Source: Paenibacillus zanthoxyli JH29 (lineage in GTDB: Bacteria; Bacillota; Bacilli; Paenibacillales; Paenibacillaceae). From it: a stretch of 35,327 nucleotides of DNA. Positions 25,119 to 32,712 of this stretch are shown piece after piece. Position numbers and translations under genes: made by a program. The first letter of the stretch is position 1; each line of letters opens with the position of its first letter. The stretch spans positions 1 to 35,327 of the forward strand of contig NZ_ASSD01000261.1 of the NCBI RefSeq assembly GCF_000520715.1, written 5' to 3'. The notes beneath the pieces were generated by a model, which was not told the origin of the DNA, searched no databases, and was given only the letters and a program-made list of their open reading frames with translations.

Positions 25119-25886
25119 TTGGAATACAAAGAATGGTACATGGAATACAAGATACATAAGAATAGACCCGGTTTGCTCGGCGATATCGCTTCGATGCTCG
25201 GTATGATGGAGGTCAATATACTGACCATCAACGGAGTGGAGGATAAGACGAGGGGTATGCTGCTTGAAACGAATGATGATGAGAAGATCCGGCTGATGGG
25301 CGAAATGCTCAAAAAGGTTGAAAATATAACGGTAACTGCCCTGCGTTCACCGCGCTTGGTTGACAAACTGGCCGTACGGCACGGAAGATATATTGACCGG
25401 GATTCGGATGACCGGAAGACATTCCGGTTTACCCGGGATGAGCTGGGCCTGCTGGTTGATTTTCTCGGAGAGCTGTTCAAACGTGACGGGAATCAGGTCA
25501 TTGGCCTTCGGGGAATGCCGCGGGTAGGTAAGACGGAATCGATTATCGCCGGCAGCGTGTGCGCAATGAAGCGCTGGACCTTCGTTTCCTCGACGATGCT
25601 CCGGCAGACCGTCCGCAGCCAGCTTGCCGAGGATGAGATGAATCCGAACAATATTTTTATTATCGACGGGATTGTCAGCACGATTCGCTCCAATGAGAAG
25701 CATTATAATCTGCTAAAAGATATCATGGCTATGCCAAGTACAAAGGTTATTGAGCACCCGGACATTTTTGTCCGCGAATCAGAATACACATATGACGATT
25801 TTGACATTCTGGTCGAGCTGCGCAATAATCCTGGTGAAGAAATCCTTTACGATACAATCACATCCAGCTACAGCGACGATTTATAA
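25119..25886 (+). CDS. ymfK: DUF3388 protein YmfK, ACT-like and P-loop regions
   Basis: The 255-residue product belongs to the YmfK (DUF3388) family of unknown function. Residues 6-75 look like an ACT small-molecule domain (YKIHKNRPGLLGDIASMLG, NILTINGV). The middle part has a good Walker A loop, GMPRVGKT (132-139), and a Walker B-like IFIIDGIV, so nucleotide binding is likely. The TTG at 25119 is preferred: GAGGTG lies 6 nt upstream, and the start MEYKEWYMEYKI aligns with MKEEWFLEYEI of B. subtilis YmfK. A longer in-frame opening from 24978 has no ribosome site and adds unrelated residues. rodZ follows after 30 bp and is probably co-transcribed. Confidence 0.87.
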   Translation: MEYKEWYMEYKIHKNRPGLLGDIASMLGMMEVNILTINGVEDKTRGMLLETNDDEKIRLMGEMLKKVENITVTALRSPRLVDKLAVRHGRYIDRDSDDRKTFRFTRDELGLLVDFLGELFKRDGNQVIGLRGMPRVGKTESIIAGSVCAMKRWTFVSSTMLRQTVRSQLAEDEMNPNNIFIIDGIVSTIRSNEKHYNLLKDIMAMPSTKVIEHPDIFVRESEYTYDDFDILVELRNNPGEEILYDTITSSYSDDL

Positions 25887-25916
25887 ATAGAGCGAACATG
25901 AGGAGGAGGCAAAGGA

Positions 25917-26924
25917 ATGTCGGAACTGGGCCGGCAATTGAAGGAGGCTCGTTTGCAAAAGGGAATGAGTCTTGACGATGTGCAGGAAGTAACGAAAATT
26001 CGCAAGAAATATTTGGAAGCCATTGAGACGGGAGATTATAAGGTGCTTCCCGGCAGTTTTTACGTGCGGGCTTTTATCAAGACCTATGCGGAGGCGGTTG
26101 GGGTTAATCCCGATGAGCTTATACAAGAGCCCGGAAGTGTTCCTGTGCCCAAAGAGGAGCCTTCCACTATGGAAACGGTGCTCCAAAAGCGCAGCCGAAG
26201 ACCCGAGACCGAGCGGAATGCCAAATGGCTTCCGACACTCTTAATGTGGATTTTTCCGGTATTGATCATAGCGGTCATTTATATGTATGCTTCGAACTGG
26301 GGCAAATCGGATAACCAGCAGACCGACGCTAATCCGATTACTACGAGCACACAGAATCCTACGGCGGCACCATCAGCCGGATCTGCTTCCGCAGAAGCTG
26401 GGGCACCGACGCCTTCCGCTTCGTCAGGAGCTGAGGTTGGAGCAGGAAGCGAAGCTACGGCTTCGCCGTCCCCATCTCCTTCGCCGTCGCTGTCCCCTTC
26501 ACCTTCACCGGCTGCGGGAGGCGGCACGGTCGTTCAGGACCGGAAATCAGGCAAGACAACCGTCTTTAAGGTGACAGGTGCCAATCCGCAGGTTGTCATT
26601 ACAGCGACAGGCGAAAGTTGGCTGGAGGTATATAAGGGCGAAAATTCCAGAGGAGAGAAGCTTTCTTTTGGAAAAACGACTGCGGGAGATACTTTGACCT
26701 TTACTCTGGATAGCGAAGGCATGTATATTAAGTCCGGCTACTCCCCCGCTACGCAGATCACCGTGAACGGGCAGGTCGTAACGGACGGAAAGTCTACCTC
26801 ACGTATTTTGCTCAAGCTCGATAACGGCGCGGGATCAACGAATGCAACCGGAACGCCGGCGAACAGTACGGATGGGCAAACGACTGACAGCGGTGCAACC
26901 GCTGAGAGCGGCACCGCCCAATAA
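25917..26924 (+). CDS. rodZ: RodZ-type membrane protein (YmfM)
   Basis: RodZ links the MreB cytoskeleton to the cell-wall synthesis machinery and supports rod shape. The 335-residue product has a cytoplasmic Xre-like helix-turn-helix (about 1-70, LGRQLKEARLQKGMSLDDVQ), a basic patch, one membrane segment (105-127, LPTLLMWIFPVLIIAVIYM) and an extracytoplasmic Pro/Ser/Ala-rich linker with SP repeats near 185-195. A DUF4115 beta domain follows (about 210-285, SWLEVYKGENSRGEKLSFG), then a low-complexity Thr/Gly/Ala tail. The ATG at 25917 has AGGAGGAGG at 25901-25909. The order ymfK-rodZ before pgsA is as in B. subtilis, except for three inserted genes. Confidence 0.93.
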   Translation: MSELGRQLKEARLQKGMSLDDVQEVTKIRKKYLEAIETGDYKVLPGSFYVRAFIKTYAEAVGVNPDELIQEPGSVPVPKEEPSTMETVLQKRSRRPETERNAKWLPTLLMWIFPVLIIAVIYMYASNWGKSDNQQTDANPITTSTQNPTAAPSAGSASAEAGAPTPSASSGAEVGAGSEATASPSPSPSPSLSPSPSPAAGGGTVVQDRKSGKTTVFKVTGANPQVVITATGESWLEVYKGENSRGEKLSFGKTTAGDTLTFTLDSEGMYIKSGYSPATQITVNGQVVTDGKSTSRILLKLDNGAGSTNATGTPANSTDGQTTDSGATAESGTAQ

Positions 26925-27009
26925 GCTAATCGATACGCATAGACTCTGCTGCTATGGAGAACCTAAGAAATGGTTAACAGTTCATCCATCAAAGCGAGGT
27001 GTACTATCG

Positions 27010-27171
27010 ATGACGGTCAGCTGGATTGTAATCGCCCTGGGCATAATTGTCAGCCTGCTTGGTTACTATTTAACACCCGGAGCCTGGGGTTACGGAATCC
27101 TGGGTTTCGGTCTTGCGCATATCGTGCTGGGAATCTTGGATATGTTTAGAAGTCCGATTCGAAGCAGATAA
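27010..27171 (+). CDS. Small hydrophobic membrane protein, unknown function
   Basis: This 53-residue protein starts MTVSWIVIALGIIVSLLGYY and has two probable membrane helices (about 3-21 and 28-46) joined by a short TPGAWG turn, ending with a basic tail (RSPIRSR). The tail suggests that both ends face the cytoplasm. The ATG at 27010 has AGGTG 8 nt upstream, and the frame ends just before a strong terminator, which supports a real gene. It lies 85 bp after rodZ and is probably on the same transcript. I do not recognise the family. Confidence 0.75.
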   Translation: MTVSWIVIALGIIVSLLGYYLTPGAWGYGILGFGLAHIVLGILDMFRSPIRSR

Positions 27172-27186
27172 CAGGCATGCCACAGG

Positions 27187-27234
27187 ACGCCTCCAGCAAA
27201 AGGGAAACTGCCCTTTTTAAGGAGGCGTTTTTTT
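27187..27234 (+). terminator. Intrinsic terminator after the rodZ unit
   Basis: ACGCCTCC (27187-27194) pairs with GGAGGCGT (27221-27228), with an inner AAAAGGG / CCCTTTT stem, followed by T7. Confidence 0.92.
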
Positions 27235-27277
27235 GAAATATAAGGATTGTATGTTTGGGCTGAATACTACTCATAGT

Positions 27278-27306
27278 TAGACTTGGCCTTGTCTTTTTCA
27301 TATAAT
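27278..27306 (+). promoter_or_regulatory. Vegetative-type promoter of yajQ
   Basis: TAGACT (27278-27283) and a perfect TATAAT (27301-27306) are 17 bp apart. Confidence 0.7.
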
Positions 27307-27342
27307 AGTAGCTGAAATAATGCACATAAAGGACGTGGAAAT

Positions 27343-27834
27343 ATGGCTTCGGAAAGTTCATTCGATATTGTATCCAAAATGGATATTCAGGAATTGACCA
27401 ATGCGATTCATCAGACGGAAAAAGAGATTCAAAACCGCTTCGATTTCAAGGGAAGCAAGAGCAGCCTTAAGCTGGAAAAGGACGCGCTGATCATTGTATC
27501 GGACGACGAGTATAAGCTGAATGCTGTCATTGATATTTTGCAGTCGAAGATGGTTAAGAGAGGCATCACGCTCAAGAATCTTGACTTCGGCAAAATCGAG
27601 CCAGCCTCCTTGGGGACGGTTCGCCAGCGGCTCGGACTTAAACAGGGGATCGATCAGGATAACGCCAAGAAGATCAATGTGCTGATCCGCGATTCTAAGC
27701 TGAAGGTTAAGAGCCAGATTCAGGGTGATCAGATTCGTGTCACCGGCAAGAGCAGAGACGATCTTCAGCAAATTATTCAGCTTCTTAATAAAGCTGATTT
27801 GCCTCTGGATCTGCAGTACACTAACCTGAAATAA
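27343..27834 (+). CDS. yajQ: YajQ family nucleotide-binding protein
   Basis: The 163-residue product is a YajQ/UPF0234 protein with two ferredoxin-like halves. The typical N-terminus [41 protein letters not shown] and [11 protein letters not shown] are all present. Family members bind nucleotides; one Xanthomonas homologue has been reported as a cyclic di-GMP effector, but the role in Bacillales is unclear. The ATG at 27343 follows AAAGGACG. The gene has its own promoter and terminator, so it stands alone. B. subtilis lacks it at this place. Confidence 0.93.
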   Translation: MASESSFDIVSKMDIQELTNAIHQTEKEIQNRFDFKGSKSSLKLEKDALIIVSDDEYKLNAVIDILQSKMVKRGITLKNLDFGKIEPASLGTVRQRLGLKQGIDQDNAKKINVLIRDSKLKVKSQIQGDQIRVTGKSRDDLQQIIQLLNKADLPLDLQYTNLK

Positions 27835-27844
27835 TGATTCCGTG

Positions 27845-27895
27845 CCCCGCAGCGCCGCCCACAAAGCGAAGATCTGCGGGGTGCTTTGTGTTTTT
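27845..27895 (+). terminator. yajQ terminator with two interleaved stems
   Basis: CACAAAGC (27860-27867) pairs with GCTTTGTG (27883-27890) and is followed by T5 (27891-27895). A second perfect stem, CCCCGCAG (27845-27852) with CTGCGGGG (27874-27881), interleaves with it: the 5' arm of the terminator stem lies in the loop of the other. They form a pseudoknot or exclude each other. Confidence 0.75.
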
Positions 27896-27923
27896 GACAG
27901 CCGAATTCCGGCTATATTATACT
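27894..27923 (+). promoter_or_regulatory. Strong vegetative promoter of rimO
   Basis: A perfect TTGACA (27894-27899) lies 18 bp before TATACT (27918-27923). Its first two bases belong to the T run of the yajQ terminator. The spacer holds a small inverted repeat, GCCG / CGGC (27900-27912). Confidence 0.75.
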
Positions 27924-27970
27924 TGCTTAAGAAATGTGGATACGTGCTTTTTACTATTGGAGGATGACTG

Positions 27971-29302
27971 ATGACAGAGAAGATTAACATTGTTACACTC
28001 GGCTGCGAAAAAAATTTGGTAGATTCGGAGATTATGTCCGGTCTGGTTCATGAACGCGGATATTCGCTTGTGGACCGTAAGGAAGAAGCTACCGTCATTA
28101 TTGTAAATACGTGCGGATTTATCGATGAAGCCAAAGAGCAATCCGTCAATACGATTCTTGAGCTTGCGGAATTGAAGGAGAGCGGTAATCTCAAGGCGCT
28201 GATCGTATCGGGCTGCTTAACCCAGCGCTACAAGGCGGAACTGATGGAGGAAATGCCCGAAATTGACGGAATTGTCGGAACGGGAGATTTTCACAACATC
28301 GTTCAGATTGTGGATGAAGCCGTGAGAGGAAGCAGGCCGGTATGGGTTGGCAATCCGGTCTTTAATTATGAGGAGGCGCTGCCCCGCAAGGTATCGACGC
28401 CGCGTTATACTACCTATGTCAAAATTGCGGAAGGCTGCGACAACAATTGTACGTTTTGCAGCATCCCCATTATGCGCGGAGCGTTCCGCAGCCGCTCCAT
28501 AGAGTCGATTCTGGCCGAGGTCAGAACACTCGCGGCGCAAGGGGTGAAGGAGATCAGCCTAATCGCCCAGGACTCCACGAATTACGGAACCGATCTGTAC
28601 GAGGAATTCAAGCTGCCCGAGCTGCTGAACCGCGTGAGCGAAGTAGAAGGGATCGAATGGGTCAGATTGCATTATGCCTATCCCGGATTTTTCACCGAAG
28701 AGCTGATTCAGACGATGGCGAATAATCCGAAGATCTGCAAATACGTGGATATGCCGCTTCAGCATAGTGAAGACTCGATTCTCAAACGCATGCGCAGACC
28801 CGGCCGCCAGCGGGATATCCGTGAACTGATCGCTCGGATTCGGGAGATGATTCCCGGCGTGTCGCTGCGCACTTCGCTCATTGTCGGTTTCCCCGGCGAG
28901 ACTGAAGAGGATTTTCAGCGCTTGTGTGAGTTTGTAAGCGAAGTCGGTTTTGATCGGCTGGGGGTATTTACTTATTCCAATGAAGAGGGAACTCCGGCTT
29001 CGCGCCTGCCGGACCAGGTGCCGGATGAAGTGAAGGAATGGCGCGCCAACACGCTGATGGAGCTTCAGCGCAAGGTTACCCAGGATCGAGGCAGCCGGTT
29101 TGTGGGCCAAGTTCTGGATGTGCTGGTGGAACGCTACGACGGCCGCAGCGATGTCTATATCGGCCGCTCGCAGTATGACGCGCCGGAGATTGACGGAGAA
29201 GTATTTGTTAAGGGCAGTAACATTGGCATCGGGGAGATTACGAAGGTCCGCATAACCCATGCTTTCGAATATGATTTGTCAGGGGAGGAAGTGCTTCAGT
29301 GA
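27971..29302 (+). CDS. rimO: Ribosomal protein S12 methylthiotransferase RimO
   Basis: RimO is a radical-SAM enzyme that adds a methylthio group to an aspartate of ribosomal protein S12. The 443-residue product has the N-terminal cluster cysteines C12 (TLGCEKN), C48 (VNTCGFI) and C82 (SGCLTQ), the radical-SAM motif CDNNCTFC (C156, C160, C163) and a C-terminal TRAM domain for substrate binding. GCEKNLVDSE separates it from the tRNA enzyme MiaB. The ATG at 27971 follows TTGGAGGATG. The stop overlaps the pgsA start by 4 nt (GTGA). B. subtilis lacks rimO at this place. Confidence 0.95.
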   Translation: MTEKINIVTLGCEKNLVDSEIMSGLVHERGYSLVDRKEEATVIIVNTCGFIDEAKEQSVNTILELAELKESGNLKALIVSGCLTQRYKAELMEEMPEIDGIVGTGDFHNIVQIVDEAVRGSRPVWVGNPVFNYEEALPRKVSTPRYTTYVKIAEGCDNNCTFCSIPIMRGAFRSRSIESILAEVRTLAAQGVKEISLIAQDSTNYGTDLYEEFKLPELLNRVSEVEGIEWVRLHYAYPGFFTEELIQTMANNPKICKYVDMPLQHSEDSILKRMRRPGRQRDIRELIARIREMIPGVSLRTSLIVGFPGETEEDFQRLCEFVSEVGFDRLGVFTYSNEEGTPASRLPDQVPDEVKEWRANTLMELQRKVTQDRGSRFVGQVLDVLVERYDGRSDVYIGRSQYDAPEIDGEVFVKGSNIGIGEITKVRITHAFEYDLSGEEVLQ

Positions 29303-29886
29303 ATTTGCCTAACCGCATAACCATTGCCCGAATATGTCTGATTCCGATCATGATGTTCTTCCTGCTGGTCGATTTCAGCTTCTACCCGAATCCGCTACAT
29401 TGGGGTTCTTTTCAGCTCTCGTTCAACCATCTCATCGCCGCAGTTATTTTCTTGCTGGCGGCAAGCACGGATGGCATCGACGGCTACATTGCCCGCAAGT
29501 ATAATATGGTAACCAATCTTGGCAAGCTGCTCGATCCCTTGGCCGATAAGCTGCTCGTGTCAGCGGTGCTGATTTCGCTGGTCGAGCTGGGCAGATGCGA
29601 TTCCTGGATTGCCATCGTCATTATCAGCCGTGAATTTGCCGTTACCGGTCTGCGTCAAGTGGCGCTGCTGGATGGCAAAGTTGTTGCGGCCAGCAGATGG
29701 GGCAAAATTAAGACGGTCGTGCAGATTATTGCGATTTCCTTGCTGCTGCTTAATAATTTTCCGTTTCAGTTCGTCGGCATCCCTTTTGACAGTATTACCA
29801 TTTGGGCGGCCGCTTTGATTACGATTTACTCGGGAATCGATTATTTCGTGAAAAATAAGGAGCTGCTTCAACTGAATAACACTTAA
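29299..29886 (+). CDS. pgsA: CDP-diacylglycerol-glycerol-3-phosphate 3-phosphatidyltransferase
   Basis: PgsA makes phosphatidylglycerophosphate, the committed step to phosphatidylglycerol, at the membrane. The 195-residue product is strongly hydrophobic, with about five or six membrane segments. It has the complete CDP-alcohol phosphotransferase motif: D58, D61-G62, A65-R66, G75, D79 and D83 (TDGIDGYIARK, LGKLLDPLADK). The GTG start at 29299 overlaps the rimO stop, with GGGGAGG about 10 nt upstream, so the two are coupled. A terminator follows. Confidence 0.95.
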   Translation: MNLPNRITIARICLIPIMMFFLLVDFSFYPNPLHWGSFQLSFNHLIAAVIFLLAASTDGIDGYIARKYNMVTNLGKLLDPLADKLLVSAVLISLVELGRCDSWIAIVIISREFAVTGLRQVALLDGKVVAASRWGKIKTVVQIIAISLLLLNNFPFQFVGIPFDSITIWAAALITIYSGIDYFVKNKELLQLNNT

Positions 29887-29914
29887 TATCCAACCGGCTT
29901 GCCGTGATCCGCAG

Positions 29915-29950
29915 CGGGGCAGTAGACAAAGGACCTATTGCCCCGTTTCT
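29915..29950 (+). terminator. Probable terminator after pgsA
   Basis: CGGGGCAGTAG (29915-29925) pairs with CTATTGCCCCG (29935-29945), 11 bp with one wobble and a 9-nt loop. The T tract is short (TTTCT), so termination may be partial. Confidence 0.6.
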
Positions 29951-29996
29951 ATCCGTGTAGCGGCTGGCGATCAATCACCCTGGGAGGAATGATGAT

Positions 29997-31286
29997 ATGA
30001 AAGCAGAGATTATTGCAGTCGGTACGGAACTGCTGCTCGGCCAAATCGTGAACAGCAACGCCCAGTTTCTGTCCGTCGAGCTTGCCGCTCTTGGCATTGA
30101 CGTCTATTTTCAGACTGTGGTAGGCGACAACAGCGTCCGGCTGCAGGAGGCTATTGAAATCGCGAAGGGACGCGCCGATCTCATATTATTTACAGGAGGG
30201 ATCGGACCGACGGAGGACGATCTGACCAAGGACGCTTTGGCGGCTTCGCTGGGCCGTGGGCTGCACATCGATCAGATGGCGATGGAGCATGTGGACCGGT
30301 TCTTCAAAGGCCGGGGCGTGCCAATGACCGAGAATAACCGCCGGCAGGCGCTTGTGATCGACGATTCGACGCCTCTTCCCAATGAGACGGGACTGGCTGT
30401 GGGCCTTGCAATCCGTCATGAGGGCAACTATTTTATCGTTCTTCCCGGACCGCCGAGGGAGATGAAGCCGATGTTCACAAAGCAAGCCAAGCCTTGGCTT
30501 CAGCAGCATGCGCTGACGGATGAGATGCCTCTTTATTCCAAAATGCTTAAATTTGCCGGCATCGGGGAATCTCTGCTTGAAGACAAGCTGATTAATCTCA
30601 TTCATGGCCAAAACGATCCGACGATCGCTCCTTATGCCAAAGAAGGCGAGGTAACGGTGCGCATTTCCACCAAGGCGCCTACTCGCAGCGAAGCGATGGA
30701 GAAGCTGGATGCGCTGGAGGAAGAAATAAGAGCTATTCTTCCTGAGAATTTATACGCCTCTACCGATGTTCCGATGGAAAAGGCAATCGTAGATTGGATG
30801 ACGAATGAAGGACTTACCGTGAGCTGCGCCGAGAGCTGTACAGGCGGATTGCTGATGGAGAGCATTACGAGCATTCCCGGCAGCTCATCCATGTTTATGG
30901 GAGGCATTGTTTGCTATTCCAACGAAATGAAGCAGAAGCTGCTGAACGTGCCTAAGAATTACTTGGAAGGACCGGATGCTTTCGGCGCGGTCAGCCGCGA
31001 AGTAGCTGAGGTTCTGGCGGAGCAGGTCAGAATTACCGCCGGTACGGATTATGGTCTGTCGATTACCGGTGTGGCGGGTCCGGGCTCCTCAGAGCGCAAG
31101 CCTGTCGGTCTCGTTTATATCGGCATCGCCGAGAAAAACGGCAAGACAGAAGTATTCGAGCTTAGGCTGTCAGGCAACCGCGACAATATCCGTATTCGCT
31201 CCGTCAAGGCCATTCTGTATCGGCTGTGGCGCAGACTGGCGGAACGCAAGGCGGATACGCCGTTTCTAGGTTCAGGCTTGAAATGA
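29997..31286 (+). CDS. cinA: CinA family protein (competence/damage-inducible)
   Basis: The 429-residue product joins an N-terminal MoCF-like domain (GTELLLGQIVNSNA, LFTGGIGPTEDD, about 1-170) to a C-terminal CinA domain (about 265-420, VSCAESCTGGLL, GGIVCYSNEMK, SITGVAGPGSSERKPVG). Family members can act as ADP-ribose pyrophosphatase and nicotinamide mononucleotide deamidase; in B. subtilis and streptococci the gene is linked to recA and competence. The ATG at 29997 follows GGGAGGA (29982-29988) by 8 nt. recA lies 232 bp downstream. A promoter-like element overlaps the last codons. Confidence 0.93.
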   Translation: MKAEIIAVGTELLLGQIVNSNAQFLSVELAALGIDVYFQTVVGDNSVRLQEAIEIAKGRADLILFTGGIGPTEDDLTKDALAASLGRGLHIDQMAMEHVDRFFKGRGVPMTENNRRQALVIDDSTPLPNETGLAVGLAIRHEGNYFIVLPGPPREMKPMFTKQAKPWLQQHALTDEMPLYSKMLKFAGIGESLLEDKLINLIHGQNDPTIAPYAKEGEVTVRISTKAPTRSEAMEKLDALEEEIRAILPENLYASTDVPMEKAIVDWMTNEGLTVSCAESCTGGLLMESITSIPGSSSMFMGGIVCYSNEMKQKLLNVPKNYLEGPDAFGAVSREVAEVLAEQVRITAGTDYGLSITGVAGPGSSERKPVGLVYIGIAEKNGKTEVFELRLSGNRDNIRIRSVKAILYRLWRRLAERKADTPFLGSGLK

Positions 31287-31307
31287 TCAGCTCTTCTCTT
31301 ATATAAT
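31278..31307 (+). promoter_or_regulatory. Promoter-like element at the cinA 3' end
   Basis: TTGAAA (31278-31283) and a perfect TATAAT (31302-31307) are 18 bp apart. The -35 box includes the last cinA codons and the first two bases of its stop. A terminator begins about 10 nt after the predicted start. Confidence 0.55.
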
Positions 31308-31322
31308 GGAAGCATACGGAAG

Positions 31323-31365
31323 AACCGTGGCATTGATTTCTTTGCTGCGGTTTTTATTTTTTTTT
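31323..31365 (+). terminator. Intrinsic terminator between cinA and recA
   Basis: AACCG (31323-31327) pairs with CGGTT (31348-31352), with an inner GCA / TGC stem after a 2x2 internal loop. A long T-rich tract, broken once by A, runs to 31365. Confidence 0.75.
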
Positions 31366-31409
31366 GAATTTACAATAAAAGGAATATGCGGACTGGAGGT
31401 TGAAAAAAA

Positions 31410-31423
31410 CGAATGTATGTTCG
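31410..31423 (+). promoter_or_regulatory. LexA (SOS) box of recA
   Basis: CGAATGTATGTTCG fits the Bacillales LexA operator (CGAAC-n4-GTTCG type), with one change, T for C, in the left half-site. It lies 9 bp upstream of the recA -35 box. Confidence 0.75.
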
Positions 31424-31432
31424 AAAAAATGC

Positions 31433-31461
31433 TTGGCAAACACTTCAAAACAAGATACAAT
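31433..31461 (+). promoter_or_regulatory. recA promoter
   Basis: TTGGCA (31433-31438) and TACAAT (31456-31461) are 17 bp apart, five of six matches each. The start would be near 31468, about 50 nt before the recA TTG. Confidence 0.8.
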
Positions 31462-31511
31462 ACTAATACAAGGTTTACCTTTCTGATATTATATAACAGT
31501 GAAAAGGATGT

Positions 31512-31528
31512 GATCTGATTGTCAGATC
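31512..31528 (+). promoter_or_regulatory. Hairpin with the recA start codon in its loop
   Basis: GATCTGA (31512-31518), TTG (31519-31521) and TCAGATC (31522-31528) form a perfect 7-bp stem whose 3-nt loop is exactly the start codon. This is seen directly; an effect on translation is inferred. Confidence 0.5.
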
Positions 31529-32580
31529 GTCGTGCAGCGCTTGAAATGGCGCTTCGTCAAATAGAGAAACAATTCGGTAAAGGTTCCGTTATGAAACTGG
31601 GAGAATCGACTCACATGCAAGTTGAGGTCGTACCCAGCGGATCGTTGGCTTTAGATATTGCCCTGGGGATTGGCGGACTTCCCAAAGGCCGCATTATAGA
31701 AGTATATGGACCGGAATCCTCCGGTAAGACAACGGTTGCCCTGCATGCGATTGCGGAGGTTCAGAAGGTCGGAGGACAAGCCGCCTTTATTGATGCGGAG
31801 CATGCGCTGGATCCGAGCTATGCAAGCAAACTGGGCGTTAATATTGACGAACTGCTGCTGTCCCAGCCGGACACCGGCGAGCAGGCGCTGGAGATTGCGG
31901 AAGCGCTTGTCCGCAGCGGCGCGGTAGATATCATTGTGGTAGACTCCGTGGCGGCGCTGGTTCCGAAGGCTGAAATCGAAGGCGAGATGGGAGATTCCCA
32001 TGTCGGCTTGCAAGCACGGCTGATGTCCCAGGCCCTGCGTAAGCTGTCCGGCTCCATTAACAAATCGAAGACGATCGCTATCTTTATCAACCAGCTTCGC
32101 GAGAAGATCGGCGTTATGTTCGGTAATCCCGAGACGACTCCCGGCGGCCGCGCATTGAAATTCTACTCTACGGTTCGCCTTGATGTGCGCCGCGTAGAGA
32201 GTATTAAGATGGGCAATGATATCGTGGGTAACCGCACGCGAATCAAGGTTGTAAAGAACAAGGTGGCACCTCCGTTCAAACAGGCGGATATCGATATTAT
32301 GTACGGTGAAGGCATTTCCAGAGAAGGAAGTCTCGTCGATATTGGCACGGAAATGGATATCGTCAACAAGAGCGGCGCATGGTACTCCTATGAAGGTGAA
32401 CGGCTGGGTCAAGGCCGCGAGAATGCGAAGCAGTTCCTGAAGGAACATCAGGATTTGGCGCTTGTCATTGAGAATAAGATTCGTGAAGCGAGCAATCTTT
32501 CTACAATCGTCGCCGCTCCAACGGAAGCGGAGATCGAAGCAGAGAAGCAGGAAGAACAGGCACTGCTCGAAATCGAATAA
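31519..32580 (+). CDS. recA: Recombinase RecA
   Basis: RecA forms filaments on single-stranded DNA for strand exchange and triggers LexA self-cleavage. The 353-residue product has the Walker A loop GPESSGKT (64-71), [19 protein letters not shown] (Walker B and loop 1), the loop 2 region around [20 protein letters not shown], and an acidic C-terminal tail. The start is TTG at 31519 giving [20 protein letters not shown], normal for the family; the ribosome site AAAAGGATG (31501-31510) is rather far (about 11 nt). The TTG sits in the loop of a perfect 7-bp hairpin (31512-31528). A LexA box and a SigA promoter precede it and a terminator follows. Confidence 0.98.
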   Translation: MSDRRAALEMALRQIEKQFGKGSVMKLGESTHMQVEVVPSGSLALDIALGIGGLPKGRIIEVYGPESSGKTTVALHAIAEVQKVGGQAAFIDAEHALDPSYASKLGVNIDELLLSQPDTGEQALEIAEALVRSGAVDIIVVDSVAALVPKAEIEGEMGDSHVGLQARLMSQALRKLSGSINKSKTIAIFINQLREKIGVMFGNPETTPGGRALKFYSTVRLDVRRVESIKMGNDIVGNRTRIKVVKNKVAPPFKQADIDIMYGEGISREGSLVDIGTEMDIVNKSGAWYSYEGERLGQGRENAKQFLKEHQDLALVIENKIREASNLSTIVAAPTEAEIEAEKQEEQALLEIE

Positions 32581-32593
32581 TCTATTGAAAGTG

Positions 32594-32628
32594 AGGCGCC
32601 CTTTATAACCGTATAGGGCGTCTTTTTT
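32594..32628 (+). terminator. Intrinsic terminator of recA
   Basis: AGGCGCCCT (32594-32602) pairs with AGGGCGTCT (32615-32623), 9 bp with one wobble and a 12-nt loop, followed by a T6 run. Confidence 0.85.
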
Positions 32629-32712
32629 ATATGGAAAAGGAAGTATATGGGGATGATACTCCCTTCGCTGCATCAGTGCGTTTATATGAGTAGAAGGGAG
32701 GATGGCACACAC

